In this document: positions 1 to 11,454 of the stretch, in pieces
Numbering within the stretch: the stretch's first letter is position 1
How the letters are laid out: each line of letters starts with the position of its first letter
DNA from: Pseudeuparius sepicola
Lineage: Eukaryota > Arthropoda > Insecta > Coleoptera > Anthribidae
NCBI GenBank assembly: GCA_963920635.1
Contig: OY987307.1
Span: 2,976,001 to 3,040,000 of the forward strand
Direction: 5' to 3'
DNA length: 64,000 nucleotides
The notes under the pieces: model-generated
The model's database searches: none
The model's input: only the letters and a program-made list of their open reading frames with translations
Told to the model about the DNA's origin: nothing
Program-made: the position numbers and the translations under genes

Positions 1-29
1 CCGTGTGGACATATTGTATTAAATAAACA

Positions 30-415
30 CACATGGCATTAAATACTACCAACCCAAGTGAGTTTTTTGTGTTTATTTTGAAAATCATTATGTTTTTCAA
101 AAAACCAATGCCCAACTCAAATACTGCATTATATTGGGCATATTTGGACAAAAAATCAGCCAAATCTGATGTCTCGTTTGGAAAAACAATATACCTAAAG
201 TTTCTGGTAATTTTTTATTAGAGAAGAAGAAGAAAACACATTTCAGGTATATTGTTTTCGCAAACGAAACATCAGATTTGGCTGATTTTTTGTCCAAATA
301 TGCGCAATATAATGTAGTATTTGTGTTGAGCATTGGTTTTTTGAAAGACCTAGTAATTTTAAAAACAAACACCAAAAACCCACTTGGGTTGGCACTATGT
401 GTGATAATGCCCCCT
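30..415. mobile_element. small foldback (MITE-like) element
   Basis: Two inverted arms of about 150 bp (roughly 48-198 and 245-396) flank a 45-bp purine-rich loop. The arm ends read CCAACCCAAGTG and CACTTGGGTTGG, and weaker matching continues outward to GGCATTA/TAATGCC. The three ORFs here are mirror images created by the palindrome and are not genes. No target-site duplication is clear. Confidence 0.75.
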
Positions 416-970
416 TAAGTCTACTAAGTATAGACACAGACTAACGAGTAATTTATTCTGTGGTATAGATAATTGAGTAAATTTTATAACAGATTATTAA
501 TAACTATCAGTGCTTAAAATATTATGTTTTATAGTAATTTAATGCCAGATCCAATAAATTACATGATTAAGTATGTTATTTGTGGAGATATCTATTTACG
601 TAATTTCCATACTAGCCTACCAATAGTATATCCAACAGTGAATCTTCTTTCATCACCACCATTTTATCACAACGTTCGAATTTTTCGACCTTGCCCAATC
701 TATTTCTGGACGAATAGTAATTTTTCTGCATAAATTATGAAGGCTAGACTCGCCAATAGGTGGGAATACCGGTCGGTAGTAAAATTGTTTGGAATCCTGC
801 CAAGAGATTCGACCTGTGACCCAATTTTTCGGTGGGAAAAACAAAAACGTATGGGATCCATCCCAGTTTCCGTGATAATTTTGAACAGTTTAGGAATCAC
901 ATTAGAAAACACTGCGCGAAAATCTGGCAATCGTCTTAAAAATTATCTTGAAAATTCCATTCCTATCTTT
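416..970. other. no gene recognised
   Basis: AT-rich sequence with one longer open frame (737-1156, 139 codons). That frame resembles no known family and runs into the MITE that follows, so I treat it as chance. Confidence 0.5.
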
Positions 971-984
971 TTTGACCAATCAGT

Positions 985-1240
985 TGAATTGAAAAGCTTG
1001 TCGCGCGAAATGTTGATGAAAGTAGGTAGGTACCCATTAATTTTATTGGACAGTGATTGGTTAGTTGCCAAAGTATGCATTTTTTTCTTTACAATTCGCG
1101 CGACAAGCTTTTCAACTTGCAAAAACTTGTCGCAATTTAGAATTGAATTATCTTAACGAAAACCTAAACTTATTTTATTCGTTTTAGTACATGGCCTTAA
1201 TAAGAGCTTGTTTTTAAAAAAGTTTTTTTTTATTTTCAAT
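985..1240 (+). mobile_element. partial copy of a GACAAGCTT hairpin MITE
   Basis: A hairpin pairs GAAAAGCTTGTCGCGCG (991-1007) with CGCGCGACAAGCTTTTC near 1098-1113. The tail to about 1240 matches the right arm of the complete copy at 56585-56965 almost base for base. The left outer arm is missing, so this copy is truncated or was formed by partial deletion. Confidence 0.7.
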
Positions 1241-2942
1241 TTCATTTTGTGCTTTTTGTAGGTACCTATTTGTTTCCCATGTCAGGAGGGTAGTAAAGAA
1301 ATTTAGTCACTAACTTTATTTTTTCTACTCTTCAAGCCCTTTTATTTGATAGCCATGTTACGCGGACCGAGCGGTAAATAACTTTTTAAAAAATTATTTT
1401 TTCACTTTGTTTTTTATTTAATAATTATTACAAAAAACTTATGACTTTTTACAATTGAACTGGATTTAGGAATTGTTGGAAAAACAGAGATCTAAATATT
1501 AAGTAGGTACGGTATTATTCTGAACTAGACTGAATTAAGATACCTAGAACACCGCCGAATGGCATCAGAGGCTTTTATAGTTTTTTGGTGCTTGGTAAGG
1601 GAAACACCAGAAGCGCGTGATTTTCTAGAAGTTATTAAAACGGATGTGGAGTCTATGTAATAGAAGAAGTCGAAGTTTGCAGAAATTTAAGAAGCGTGAT
1701 AACATATTTGTTTAAGACGTAGTTTCTGTGATTAGTTGGCGTATTTTCAGATATAACATAAATCCTCCACCTAGAAGGCTTTGAAACAACGAAACCAACC
1801 CCTTGTCATTTATCATAACTCCCACTGTATCCTGTAGCATTTAGTTAATCCACGATACACAGATAACGGTATGCCAGGTAGGAGAAAGAAAATTAAACTC
1901 TTCTGCGCATCTACGTCACTTCGACAAAAGCGCGGCCAACTTATAAAAAATAGTCCTGAAATTAGTCTCACTGACATACGTCAGTTATCAATTTCGCGTC
2001 AAGTTAAATCCAAAAATAGAATGTAGGCACGTGGTGTATATGTGGTTGCCTGGCTCACTATAAAATGAGTCAAATTTACGTTTAAAAATCAAAGTAAGCC
2101 ATGATTTTGTCGAATAAGCGTCACCGTTGACGTCACAGCACCTGCGCGCGGACATACCGTTTTCTGTTTCTCGTGAGTTAATCATTTGTATTATTAGAAA
2201 TGGAGAGTGCTTTTTCAAATGAAGACAAATTTAACATGTTAGTGTGTGATATATTGTGTCACAGAAATATATAGTGTAGAGGCCGAACGAATGTATTGTT
2301 GCAATTAATAAATAATGGCAAAAGTTATTGGTTTCTTTAGAAAAAGCGAAAAATTTACTACAAAACACAATGCGACACTGTTTGATGTACAACAACAGAG
2401 CACTGCCAGGGCCGTGTTTAAAAAAAAAATTAAGTTTTCGAAGTAAAAATAAACTGTAAGTTAAATTGTTGACAATAGTGATTGTGATTAATATTTAGAC
2501 TTCTTATTATGAAATACAGGGCTGCAATATAAAAAAATGAATGGAAAAAAGGAATATTCAGCAAAATTGTCTGAAAACATTTAAAAAATATTTCGTGTCA
2601 TACATCATGGTATTTACGATAAAAAGTGTTTTCAAAATCTGAAAAAAAGATCCAGGTCCGTATTTAAAAAAATTAAGTTGAAGATGGTTTCTCAAAAAAT
2701 AAATGTTGTAGAACAAATCTAAAAACGCCATCTTAAAGCCCGTTAAAAAGTGCCACAAGAATCTGTTTTTCTTTTTTTCCTATCTATGATACTAACTTCA
2801 GAAAAGAATAAAATCGAAAACGCAAAATTTTACTTTTTTCAAGATAACTCAAAAACGAAAAAAGATATCAGAAATCTGTTTGTATCATTTTATTGACCTT
2901 AAAATTGCGCAACTTTTCCCCCATTTAATACCGTTGTTCTAT
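1241..2942. other. no gene recognised
   Basis: 1.7 kb of unassigned AT-rich sequence. Short open frames start at 1870 and 2315, but none shows a recognisable motif or continues far. The last 400 bp contain poly-A/poly-T tracts and may be the decayed upstream part of the transposase that follows. Confidence 0.45.
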
Positions 2943-4191
2943 CTTTCACCATTTGCAAGATCCCCATGCTGTTCATTCTTATCCGGGACACATTGTATTT
3001 AAATTTTGTAATAGAAGATTTACCAAATTTGTTGGAAAATATATAATGTGGTTTCAACAAGATGGAGCACAGAGTAGAGGAGTGTTAGATCATAATTTTA
3101 GAAACAAACAGATTGCCACAAATAGTACTATAATAGTCCTCCTTACGGCAGAATGCGTGCGACGTAAGGGGGAAGAACTCGCAAATATTATAGAATTAGT
3201 CACAGCATTAATTAAGGTATTCACAGTTCAGGGGTGTAGCTCAATTTTGTGTAACTCACTGACTTAATTTTCATACAATTGTTATTTAATTTATTGTTAA
3301 TATTATTCTTAGCGGTGATGCCTTAGATTATGGAGGAAGGCAAACCCTTATAACATTGGCAATTAATTATTTCTCGTGCTTGAGAATGCAACGTTCTTCC
3401 GTGTTTACTCATTTTGCACACGTTAACTCCCGAACATACGAAACGCCACTGAGCTCTCTGAGCCGGCGGAAAAAACTTGCCAGCGACCTAAAAAATGAGG
3501 TCTGTATGGTAGCCCAAATACGCAGTTAACTTTACGTACTATAGAAACAGGCACAAAACGCGTTGGCTAACTGATTTTGTCAGCAGACTCCTTCGCAGAA
3601 GTGCTGTGTTGTCGTATTTCAAAGGCGATGGTAGACGCGACGATGTTGAAAAAAATATAATAGCTGTTTTATCACACCGCGTTAAAAATAAATGATAAAC
3701 AAAAATGGGTAAGTGGTCCCGTGATGCGAGCTTTATTTTTTCGGTATAACAGAGTTCATAAATTCGGCTTCAATATGATAAAACTTGTATTCGCCAATAA
3801 ATAACGACTACTCGTATAAGAAATCTCGCAACGCTGCCCGCATTCTTTAGAAACGTTTTCTTTCGTGCTTTGGACTATATAAGATATAATCCTAAAGCAT
3901 AATAAAATAAATACTTTTACTGTAATTCATTTTCAATAATAATAATGATTTTTTATATCTTGTACAGGTGGCTTCCTAAGTCTCCCGACTTTTAGCCACT
4001 AGACTATATCTTATGGGAGAAATTAAAAAAATAAGACACCTTCAAGGGATGACAATAATTTAAAACAAAAAATTAGGGACCCTAGTATGACAATAACCAG
4101 AAACGTGTTAAAAAATGCAACGCAATATTTTAAAAAACACCTGGAGATGTGCTTAGCGAAGGATGGAGGGCACGTTGAAAATTTGTTGTAA
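2943..4191 (+). pseudogene. decayed Tc1/mariner-superfamily transposase, C-terminal half
   Basis: The frame after 2953 contains DPHAVHSY and then MWFQQDGAQ, matching the segment with the second catalytic Asp in the DDE transposases that read FQQDGAP. After an interruption, about 3970-4030 encodes PKSPDF, a stop, then PLDYILWEKLKK, the counterpart of RSPDLTPLDFFLWG. About 4090-4191 encodes RNVLKNATQYFKKHLEMC and then GGHVENLL before TAA, which fits the family's usual GGHFEHLL ending. The coding region is split by the 746-bp repeat at 3133-3878, carries internal stops and has no intact N-terminus. It is a dead copy. The same family is present at 36105-36345, 43430-43690 and in several palindrome loops. 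Confidence 0.7.
3133..3878 (+). mobile_element. 746-bp dispersed repeat inserted in the transposase pseudogene
   Basis: Nearly the same sequence recurs at 60443-61167. Both copies begin ATAGTCC and end GGACTAT, a 7-bp terminal inverted repeat. Here ATA lies directly outside each end, a possible 3-bp target duplication, but the other copy does not reproduce it. No conserved reading frame is visible, so it is probably non-autonomous. The superfamily is unknown. Confidence 0.65.
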
Positions 4192-4627
4192 ACCTCCGAC
4201 GGAAGACCAAAAAAAATATATATTTTTGGCCGATAATAGATATTAGAGATATGATATTACTAGCATAGATATGGTATATCTCGTAATGAGAAACGCAGAT
4301 GCCAGTGGTTTATGTAGGATTAATTTGTATATTTTGTACTTCACATGTGGCAGCCGATCATATCAAAGGCGCTGAAATTTATTGTCGGACAGCGATGGGA
4401 CAATCTCGATTTATTAATGGACAACCAAAAAACCATCTGGCGACTTGATAGTTGGATACTAATATAACCTTAGACATGGCCTACCCTGCCATGTATACAT
4501 ATTTTGTTACGTCGTTTTGAACGGCGGCCATTTTATATGTGGCTGACAAAGCGAGTACGCTGTGAGTTAATTTCGTGAAGTTGTGAAATAAAAGTAACAG
4601 TGATTAAGGGGAAAATATACTCTTACG
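4192..4627. other. no gene recognised; possible 5' leader at its end
   Basis: The first part holds nothing recognisable. The last ~90 bp before 4628 are AT-poor relative to the surroundings and lie directly upstream of a THAP-type start codon, so they could be leader sequence. Confidence 0.35.
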
Positions 4628-4699
4628 ATGGTGAATTGTTCGGCGTTTGGTTGCAAAAGCAGAAGTGAAAAGCAAGAGCCCGGGATTTCGTTTCACAGA
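4628..4699 (+). pseudogene. THAP zinc-finger N-terminal fragment (24 codons)
   Basis: An ATG-started frame reads MVNCSAFGCKSRSEKQ then EPGISFHR and stops at TAA (4700-4702). The pattern Met-x-x-Cys-Ser-Ala-x-Gly-Cys followed by a basic stretch and Ile-Ser-Phe-His-Arg is the start of a THAP C2CH DNA-binding domain, where the two Cys bind zinc. The family normally continues with FP and about 60 more residues. Here the frame ends immediately and no GT splice donor sits at the break. It is therefore a truncated exon, from either a THAP host gene or a THAP-bearing transposon such as a P-like element. No downstream THAP exon is seen nearby. Confidence 0.65.
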
Positions 4700-4702
4700 T
4701 AA

Positions 4703-5118
4703 ATATTTAACAAGCTACCAATGATGCCATACAACTTTATTTTTTCTCAATATAACTTCTTCAAATTCCTTCTACCTTTTAGTATGATAAAGTACGTTGT
4801 TTTGTTTGTAAATAGAACCAATGTAGTTATTTTTTTTAACATCGTTTTTATTGAAAAGTTATAATTGATTATGATAGTTTCATAAAATATGGGCTGGTTT
4901 CCATGGGCGTGCATTATTTATTTTATTTTGATTGATTCGAAATCGCCGCAAATAAATATATTTCAGCACTTGACATTAGCTTTACATTTGGGAAATTATC
5001 TGCAAATAAATACGAATATCTCAAATTACATGTAAGTAAGTCAAAATTAATTACCTTTTCATTCTTAACATATTTGCGATATTGGTTAAGAACGCGTTCC
5101 ACGCTACACCACTGGCCT
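4703..5118. other. no gene recognised
   Basis: AT-rich sequence without a convincing frame or repeat up to the start of the 616-bp array. Confidence 0.4.
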
Positions 5119-6937
5119 GTCATGCCATGTGGCAGTCGGTAACACGGCCGCGGGCGCTGTTAGGCGTCCTCTCTCTTTCCTTGTCTAAGAACATAACCCT
5201 ATATTGGCAGTTTGTATGGTAGATAAATAAAAACTTGTTGGTGGCTATTTTGAGTATTTGGAAAGTCATCCGAAAAAACACAAATATACCTTAACAGGTT
5301 CAAAAAATTGCGTGTATTTTTCAAATCATACGATTCAAGTGTAGAAAAATATTATGTTGCAAGTTGAAATTTGGTATACTTCTGTATTTTGACCAGGAGA
5401 ATTCGAAAAATCAAGAAAAATAATAAACTTTTCTTTAAATCGGCAGTGAAGTGTTCCAAAATCGTCATTAAAAGCTCAGAAATCGGCACTGAAGTAGCCC
5501 ATTATTGTGCGATTTTTTCAATAAGTAGGCCTTGGCGAGATGTAAACATCAAACGTCAGACGCGGAGCCATCGCCCGTCAAAAGTGACCAAATATTCAAA
5601 ACCCGGCCAATAAAGGACCATTTAACTTTTCGTACACATTGCGAAATTGTTACCTATACCAGCGCAATCCTTCAGTATATATATTTTAGTAGGTTTGAAT
5701 ATCAATTGGTTTTTCTATCCGAAGGCGCCGTGTGTCAAGCCATGTGGCAGTCGGTAACACGGCCGCGGGCGCTGTTAGGCGTCCTCTCTCTTTCCTTGTC
5801 TAAGAACATAACCCTATATTGGCAGTTTGTATGGTAGATAAATAAAAACTTGTTGGTGGCTATTTTGAGTATTTGGAAAGTCATCCGAAAAAACACAAAT
5901 ATACCTTAACAGGTTCAAAAAATTGCATGTATTTTTCAAATCATACGATTCAAGTGTAGAAAAATATTATGTTGCAAGTTGAAATTTGGTATACTTCTGT
6001 ATTTTGACCAGGAGAATTCGAAAAATCAAGAAAAATAATAAACTTTTCTTTAAATCGGCAGTGAAGTGTTCCAAAATCGTCATTAAAAGCTCAGAAATCG
6101 TACAATAATGTAGCCCATTATTGTACGATTTTTTCAATAAGTAGGCCTTGGCGAGATGTAAACATCAAACGTCAGACGCGGAGCCATCGCCCGTCAAAAG
6201 TGACCAAATTTTCAAAACCCGGCCAATAAAGGACCATTTAACTTTTCGTACACATTGCGAAATTGTTACCTATAGCAGCGCAATCCTTCAGTATATATAT
6301 TTTAGTAGGTTTGAATATCAATTGGTTTTTCTATCCGAAGGCGCCGTGTGTCATGCCATGTGGCAGTCGGTAACACGGCCGCGGGCGCTGTTAGGCGTCC
6401 TCTCTCTTTCCTTGTCTAAGAACATAACCCTATATTGGCAGTTTGTATGGTAGATAAATAAAAACTTGTTGGTGGCTATTTTGAGTATTTGGAAAGTCAT
6501 CCGAAAAAACACAAATATACCTTAACAGGTTCAAAAAATTGCGTGTATTTTTCAAATCATACGATTCAAGTGTAGAAAAATATTATGTTGCAAGTTAAAA
6601 TTTGGTATACTTCTGTATTTTGACCAGGAGAATTCGAAAAATCAAGAAAAATAATAAACTTTTCTTTAAATCGGCAGTGAAGTGTTCCAAAATCGTCATT
6701 AAAAGCTCAGAAATCGGCACTGAAGTAGCCCATTATTGTGCGATTTTTTCAATAAGTAGGCCTTGGCGAGATGTAAACATCAAACGTCAGACGCGGAGCC
6801 ATCGCCCGTCAAAAGTGACCAAATATTCAAAACCCGGCCGATAAAGGCTCATTTAACTTTTCGTACACATTGCGAAATTGTTTCCTATAGAAGCGCAATC
6901 CTTCAGTATACATATTTTAGTAGGTTTGAATATCAAT
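5119..6937 (+). repeat. 616-bp tandem repeat array, three units
   Basis: The phrase TCATGCCATGTGGCAGTCGG (AAGCC variant in unit 2) marks unit starts at about 5119, 5736 and 6352, a period of 615-616 bp. The units are nearly identical. The clearest difference is around 6090-6130, where unit 2 has a rewritten stretch near the GTACAATAAT motif. The ORFs of 101 and 80 codons are the same frame seen once per unit and are not genes. The third unit loses homology at about 6937 and leads into a 3' tail. Confidence 0.85.
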
Positions 6938-7225
6938 AGATTTGTTATGGAGGCTGCACAACAAGGGGCAGTTTTATTTGACCTAGGTAGAGCGATCGTC
7001 AAAGTCAAGCAACGCCGCGCGCAGTTGGTTCATGGACGGGTGATCCAGTATGATTATTTTCTTGCCTAATAAAACATTTTTTTTCTGATTTCAAAAAAAA
7101 AATAATATGTATCTCGGCACTGAAGTTTAATTTTTTATGACTCATGTGGAATTTAGTTGCCGAGGCCTCTGGCCGAGGCAAATAAACCACAAAAAGTCGA
7201 ACTTCAGTGCCTTGGTACATAAATA
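6938..7225 (+). mobile_element. 3' tail of the tandem-repeat element, with terminal hairpin
   Basis: This segment is shared with 8460-8781 and, inverted, with 55385-55870. It includes a conserved stretch around GACCTAGGTAGAGCGATCG and an AATAAAA signal near 7069. It ends in a hairpin (about 7110-7210) whose arms carry GGCACTGAAGTTTAAT and its complement GAACTTCAGTGCC. A short frame ending DLGRAIVKVKQRRAQ is partly kept in the other copies, but its coding status is doubtful. Confidence 0.6.
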
Positions 7226-8171
7226 ACTATTATGTCATATGAAAAATTTTGAATCTTTTAAATGCTGGGAAACAAATTTCTTTGTAACATTCGTAAAACT
7301 TAAGATATTCGAAAAAACCAAAGTGCGTTTTAAAGGTGAAGGTTATATGTACCTATTAATATCCGGAGGACAAAATATATCCAAAATTGGACATTTGGCC
7401 ACATTGTAGAGTTGACCGCTGACTAGATTTGTTTTGTGTATAACCGGCAAAGTACTAGGGATATCTTGATGCCTGTTTCTTGAATGGCTATACTCTACAT
7501 CCTGTGTGAATTTCATCCAGATCGGATAATTAAATATAACCGCATGCGTTTGGAGTATTGTGCGGGTGAGAATTATTATTATTATTATTATTATATTTAT
7601 TAAAAAAAGTGAAATTTTACGGGCACCTTTAAAGTGTTAAGTGGTAAGAAATGCATGAAATTAAAAAAATATATTTAATAGCCGTGGACAAAGTATAGTG
7701 TTATACTCGTTTTTATGACGATTTATGACACTCTCCGGGTAAATAACAGCCATCATTATATGCTTGTCGAATAATATACCAACCATTTCATATTTGAATA
7801 ATGATTATAATGAAGCCTACCTATTTCTCTCATATTTTAATAACCCGATAATTTTTCGACCAATTACAGTCTGTTCTCAGGGACTATTTCACTAATAAAA
7901 AATATACCAATAAAAAGCTTCATTTTACAAATTTTCCGACCACTTACAGCCAGTTCTAAGCGATAGTGTTATCTCGATTGTATTATCGATTTTTTTATCA
8001 TTTGTTGACATTTACCTACCTACTATCGTTTTTTCGGGCTTTAGAAGTGGTCGATCTGTACTTCTTTAGGCACACTAATTTGCGGGCATAAAATAATTGC
8101 CTCTCAATTTCTTGCAATGGAGATACAAATGAAAATAAATAAATAATGGATTAACAAACTAAAAAACAGGC
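7226..8171. other. no gene; ATT microsatellite with a recurrent flank
   Basis: Nothing coding is recognised. At about 7545-7573 the sequence TTTGGAGTATTGTGCGGGTG precedes an ATT microsatellite (7574-7595). The same flank and microsatellite pairing occurs at 14466-14525 (inverted) and 38773-38820. Confidence 0.5.
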
Positions 8172-8781
8172 TTTTTCTTGAAATCTGCAGTGCAGTGTCT
8201 CAAAATCGTCATTAAAAGCTCAGAAATCGGCACTGAAGTAACCCATTATTGTACGATTTTTTCAATAAGTAGGCATTGGCGAGATGTAAACATGAAGCGT
8301 AGACGCGGAGCCATCGCCCGTCAAAAGTGACCAAATATTCAAAACTATGCCATTAAAGGCCCATTTAACTTTTCGTACACATTGCGAAATTGTTACCTAT
8401 AGCAGCGCAATCTTTCAGTACACATATTTTAGTAGGTTTGAATATCAATCTATTTTTAATATAGGCAGCAGTTTGGAGTTTCTGTTGGGAAGCGCCGCGC
8501 CTCGTCATACTTGACCTGGGTAGAGCGATCGCCAAAGTCAAGCAACGCCGCGCGCAGTCGGTTCGTGGACGGGTGATCCCTTGTGATTATTTTTTTTCCT
8601 AATAAAACATTTTTTCCGATTTCAAAAAAATATATAATATGTACCTCGGCACTGAAGTTCTTTTTATGACTCGTGTGGTTTATCTGCCTCGGCCAAAGGC
8701 CTTGGCAACAACTAAATTCCACATGAGTCATAAAAAGTTGAACTTCAGTGCTTTGGTGTGGCCTTGGTACATAAATAACTA
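8172..8781 (+). mobile_element. single dispersed copy of the 616-bp family plus its tail
   Basis: 8172-8450 matches the 3' half of the 616-bp unit and 8460-8781 matches its tail, so here the element occurs without tandem amplification. The terminal hairpin at 8645-8755 is well preserved: TTTTTATGACTCGTGTGG faces CCACATGAGTCATAAAAA. A second copy of the CACTGAAGTT motif lies at each arm end. Confidence 0.7.
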
Positions 8782-8893
8782 GGAGTACCAATTATTTTTG
8801 ACTAAAAAGTTAAAAATAATTGATTTGATAATAAACTTGATAATTTAGAAAACTACAAGTTTTATAGTTAGTTTACTAATTTATGCACATATA

Positions 8894-10050
8894 CAGGGTG
8901 TCCAACTTTAAAATTGTTCAAATCCGTAAAATCTTCATTTTTGGAGATAATCGCCTAAACTTTTTTTGTTTGAAATGCCTTCAAAAGCCGCTTCGCCATT
9001 TTCAAAATGCAAATCCAGGGCCGGCTGCGTTTTTTTTATACCCCCGATTTTCACGAAAACCAGTTAGCGATTTTTTTATTTAAAATCTGACCCCACGGCG
9101 TTAATCAGAACACCCCAAAACACTTATATACAAAATTTGAATAAAACATACACAGGGAGTTCCAATCTGCAGAGTGTCACAGTTGAGCAAAATAGGAAAT
9201 TTAAAGGCATCTGCCAAGTCAAGTGTGCCATGGAATCCTTTCAAAACAGTTGAATGGTCAATAGGACTACTCAAGGTGTGGGTGTGCAAAGGTCCAATAC
9301 AAAATATACAGAGTGTTCTTATCTGTCCCATCTCAAATTACTGAATTTTTGGAACTTTATACGGGTCAAAATTCGTGTATAACAAAACCGCTCCACACAC
9401 TATAAACGAACTAAATGTAAAAAATACGATATAGCAGGTCTGTGCTGCCAGTCAGTAAGTCAGTCATCAGTTAAGGTGGCTGGTGTGTCACAACAGGAAA
9501 CGCACAGAAAATGTAGGTATCATCTTAGACAGTGACTTTGTTGAGGAAGGTCCAATAATTTAAATTGTTTTTATTTGTTGGTTGGCATTTTGTAAAGAAA
9601 TAAATTACTTTTGTGTTTATTAATATTTTTCAATGATTCCAGAGCACTCCTGACCAGTATAAAGTTTAATAAAAATCCAGAATTTTGAGATGGCTTAGAG
9701 AAAAAAACCCTGTATATTTTTGCAGTAAATCTTTTCACACCAACATTTTGAGTGGTCCTGTTGACCATGCAATTGTTTTGAAGGGATTCCATGGCACATT
9801 TGACTCGCCAGATGTCTTAATTCCTATTTTGCTCAACTTTGACACCCTACAGAATGGAACTACCTGTATATTTTTTGTTCAAATTTGGTATATGGGGGTT
9901 TTGGGGTGTTCTGACTGACGCTGTGGGGTCAGATTTTAAATAAAAAAATTGATAAATGGTTTTTGAAGGCCTTTCAAAAAAAAGTTTAGGCGATTATCTC
10001 CAGAAATGAAGATTTTTACAGATTTGTACAGTTTTAAAGTTGGACACCCG
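8894..10050. mobile_element. 1.16-kb palindromic element, TA/CAGGGTG ends
   Basis: The left end is TA then CAGGGTGTCCAACTTT and the right end is AAAGTTGGACACCCG then TA. The arms are about 500 bp and imperfect, with internal landmarks in both orientations such as GCCATGGAATCC and GGATTCCATGGC. The loop (about 9400-9650) has no recognisable coding. TA outside each end fits the Tc1/mariner superfamily. Relatives of this subfamily occur at 27897-30149 and 58612-60240. Confidence 0.8.
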
Positions 10051-10478
10051 TAACCCGTATGTAAAAACTGTTGCTCGATGAAAAACCAAAACGACGAAGG
10101 TCATACAATCATATACAGCCAAATGTCTCCAATAAAACGAAGGATAATATCGTTAACATAAATATATATGCAACACGGGCGTAGCCAAGGGGGGGGTTTC
10201 GGGGGTTCAAACCCCCCCGAAATAAGCAAAATATTACCTAATATTATACCGAAAAAATACGAGGAGTGAAGAGTTAAATTATTATTACGTTTGAATATAT
10301 GTAGTAATAGTAGCGCCTAGCGCCATCTTTTGACGAGAGGCAGACGCAGTTGCAGCCGAACTATTTTGTATTGTAGGGACACTTTGCGTTGTTTCTCGAT
10401 TATTCGCCACGCCCCTCGGTCGAAATGAGCGGAACTTTGTGGAAGTTCGTGGAAGTTTCTGGAGGGCTACTGGGCTGC

Positions 10479-10486
10479 TATATAAG
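10479..10486 (+). promoter_or_regulatory. TATA box of the hAT element
   Basis: TATATAAG lies in a GC-rich block (GCTGC before, CGGCGCCGCGG after) about 200 bp upstream of the first ATG of the element. The same box is retained in copy 2. It is likely the core promoter of the transposase transcript. Confidence 0.6.
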
Positions 10487-10677
10487 CGGCGCCGCGGCGC
10501 GTGACCGCGCTTACGGCAGTATTGTTCCATGCGAACTCGAAGCGAATAAAAGTGAAAAGTGGTGAACGAATAGTGAAGAAAATTAAGTGTACCGTGTAAG
10601 TGAGTAATTATTTTAGTGCACTGTTATTCGATGACCTTGTTAAGGATAGATACGTGAATCATTATTACTGTCGAAAA

Positions 10678-10845
10678 ATGGAGGGGAAAAAAAGGAAGGG
10701 TGATAAACCTAAAGGTATGGACTACTGGAAAAAGTGGTGTAGTCAAGGTCAAGGGGTTTCTAATAAAGAAACAAATTTGGATTTAGCTATCAAAGCTTCA
10801 GCTACCTTGCATGCTGATAAGAAGACTGCCTACCCCGAAATCTAG
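10678..10845 (+). pseudogene. hAT transposase N-terminal remnant, copy 1
   Basis: A 55-codon frame from ATG 10678 begins MEGKKRKGDKPKGMDYWKKW and ends TAYPEI. It is Lys/Arg-rich, as expected for the start of a DNA-binding transposase. I place it in the hAT family from its position between the promoter and the hAT C-terminus rather than from a motif of its own. The downstream hAT part is in another frame, so a full protein cannot be made from this copy. The longer track frame beginning at 10600 uses GTG, not a normal eukaryotic start. Confidence 0.5.
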
Positions 10846-11110
10846 TTTGGAATGCCTAGATATGTGCGATAAAAACCTTTATCCTAATATTTACACATTA
10901 CTACAAATCTTGGCTACCATTCCTGTATCCACTGCTACCCCAGAAAGGTCTTTCTCGAGCCTAAGGAGACTGAAAAACTATTTACGAAACACTACAAGTG
11001 AAAACATACTTAATGGTTTGGCTCTAATGAACATTCACTATGGAACAGAAATTCATGCAGATGAAGTAGTGGATATATTTAAAAGAAAAAGCCGCAGATT
11101 TCTTCTTTAA
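10811..11110 (+). pseudogene. hAT dimerisation-domain remnant, copy 1
   Basis: The frame reads about CDKNLYPNIYTLLQILATIP then VSTATPERSFSSLRRLKNYL and NGLALMNIH, ending KRKSRRFLL and TAA. This is the C-terminal hAT dimerisation region (consensus LPVSTATAERSFSALRRIK...LNGLALLNIH) and is closest to ZMYM1-like hAT proteins. It lies downstream of a large internal deletion. Pro replaces Ser in STATSERSF of copy 2. Any translated product would lack the DDE catalytic residues and could at most act as a dimerising fragment. Confidence 0.8.
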
Positions 11111-11454
11111 TGGTTTTAGATTTAGAGCAGAGGAACGAAATTAATTTATCCATTTCATTTAAAGTTAAGTACTTTATAAATATGTCGTAGTTTTTCGGAT
11201 GAATATATAGATATTAAATTTCATGTAAGTATATTTTTGTTGTTTTATTTACTTCTCAAACTAAACCCCCCCCCCAAAACTAAATTCTGGCTACGCTAGT
11301 TATAAGGTTGTTTCAATATTAAGTGAGACACTCTGTATGTAAAAAATTTAACCAATGTATAAAATACCTAATAATAATAATATTGATCTGTACAATAATA
11401 AAGAATGTACTATTGCTGGATGAATAAAGGTAACTTTCTTTCTATCTATCTGCT

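Larger units (their letters stand above)
10174..11301 (+). mobile_element. internally deleted hAT transposon, copy 1
   Basis: The left end is CACGGGCGTAGCCAAGG followed by a G-run and a C-run. The right end is a C-run followed by CTGGCTACG, with the last bases changed (CTAGTT instead of CCCGTG), so no target duplication is visible. The body is almost identical to the copy at 41835-42967. It keeps a TATA promoter, a short N-terminal frame and the hAT dimerisation region, but lacks the catalytic middle. It is therefore non-autonomous. Confidence 0.85.

Noticed and set aside
737..1156. 139-codon ORF as a gene
   Set aside because: Its last third is translated from a hairpin MITE and the rest has no recognisable domain or conserved partner.
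5532..6453. Paired 101-codon ORFs as paralogous genes
   Set aside because: They repeat exactly with the 616-bp satellite period and have no protein features.
10285..10530. 81-codon minus-strand ORF present in both hAT copies
   Set aside because: It is antisense to the promoter and leader of the element. Its conservation simply reflects recent copying.
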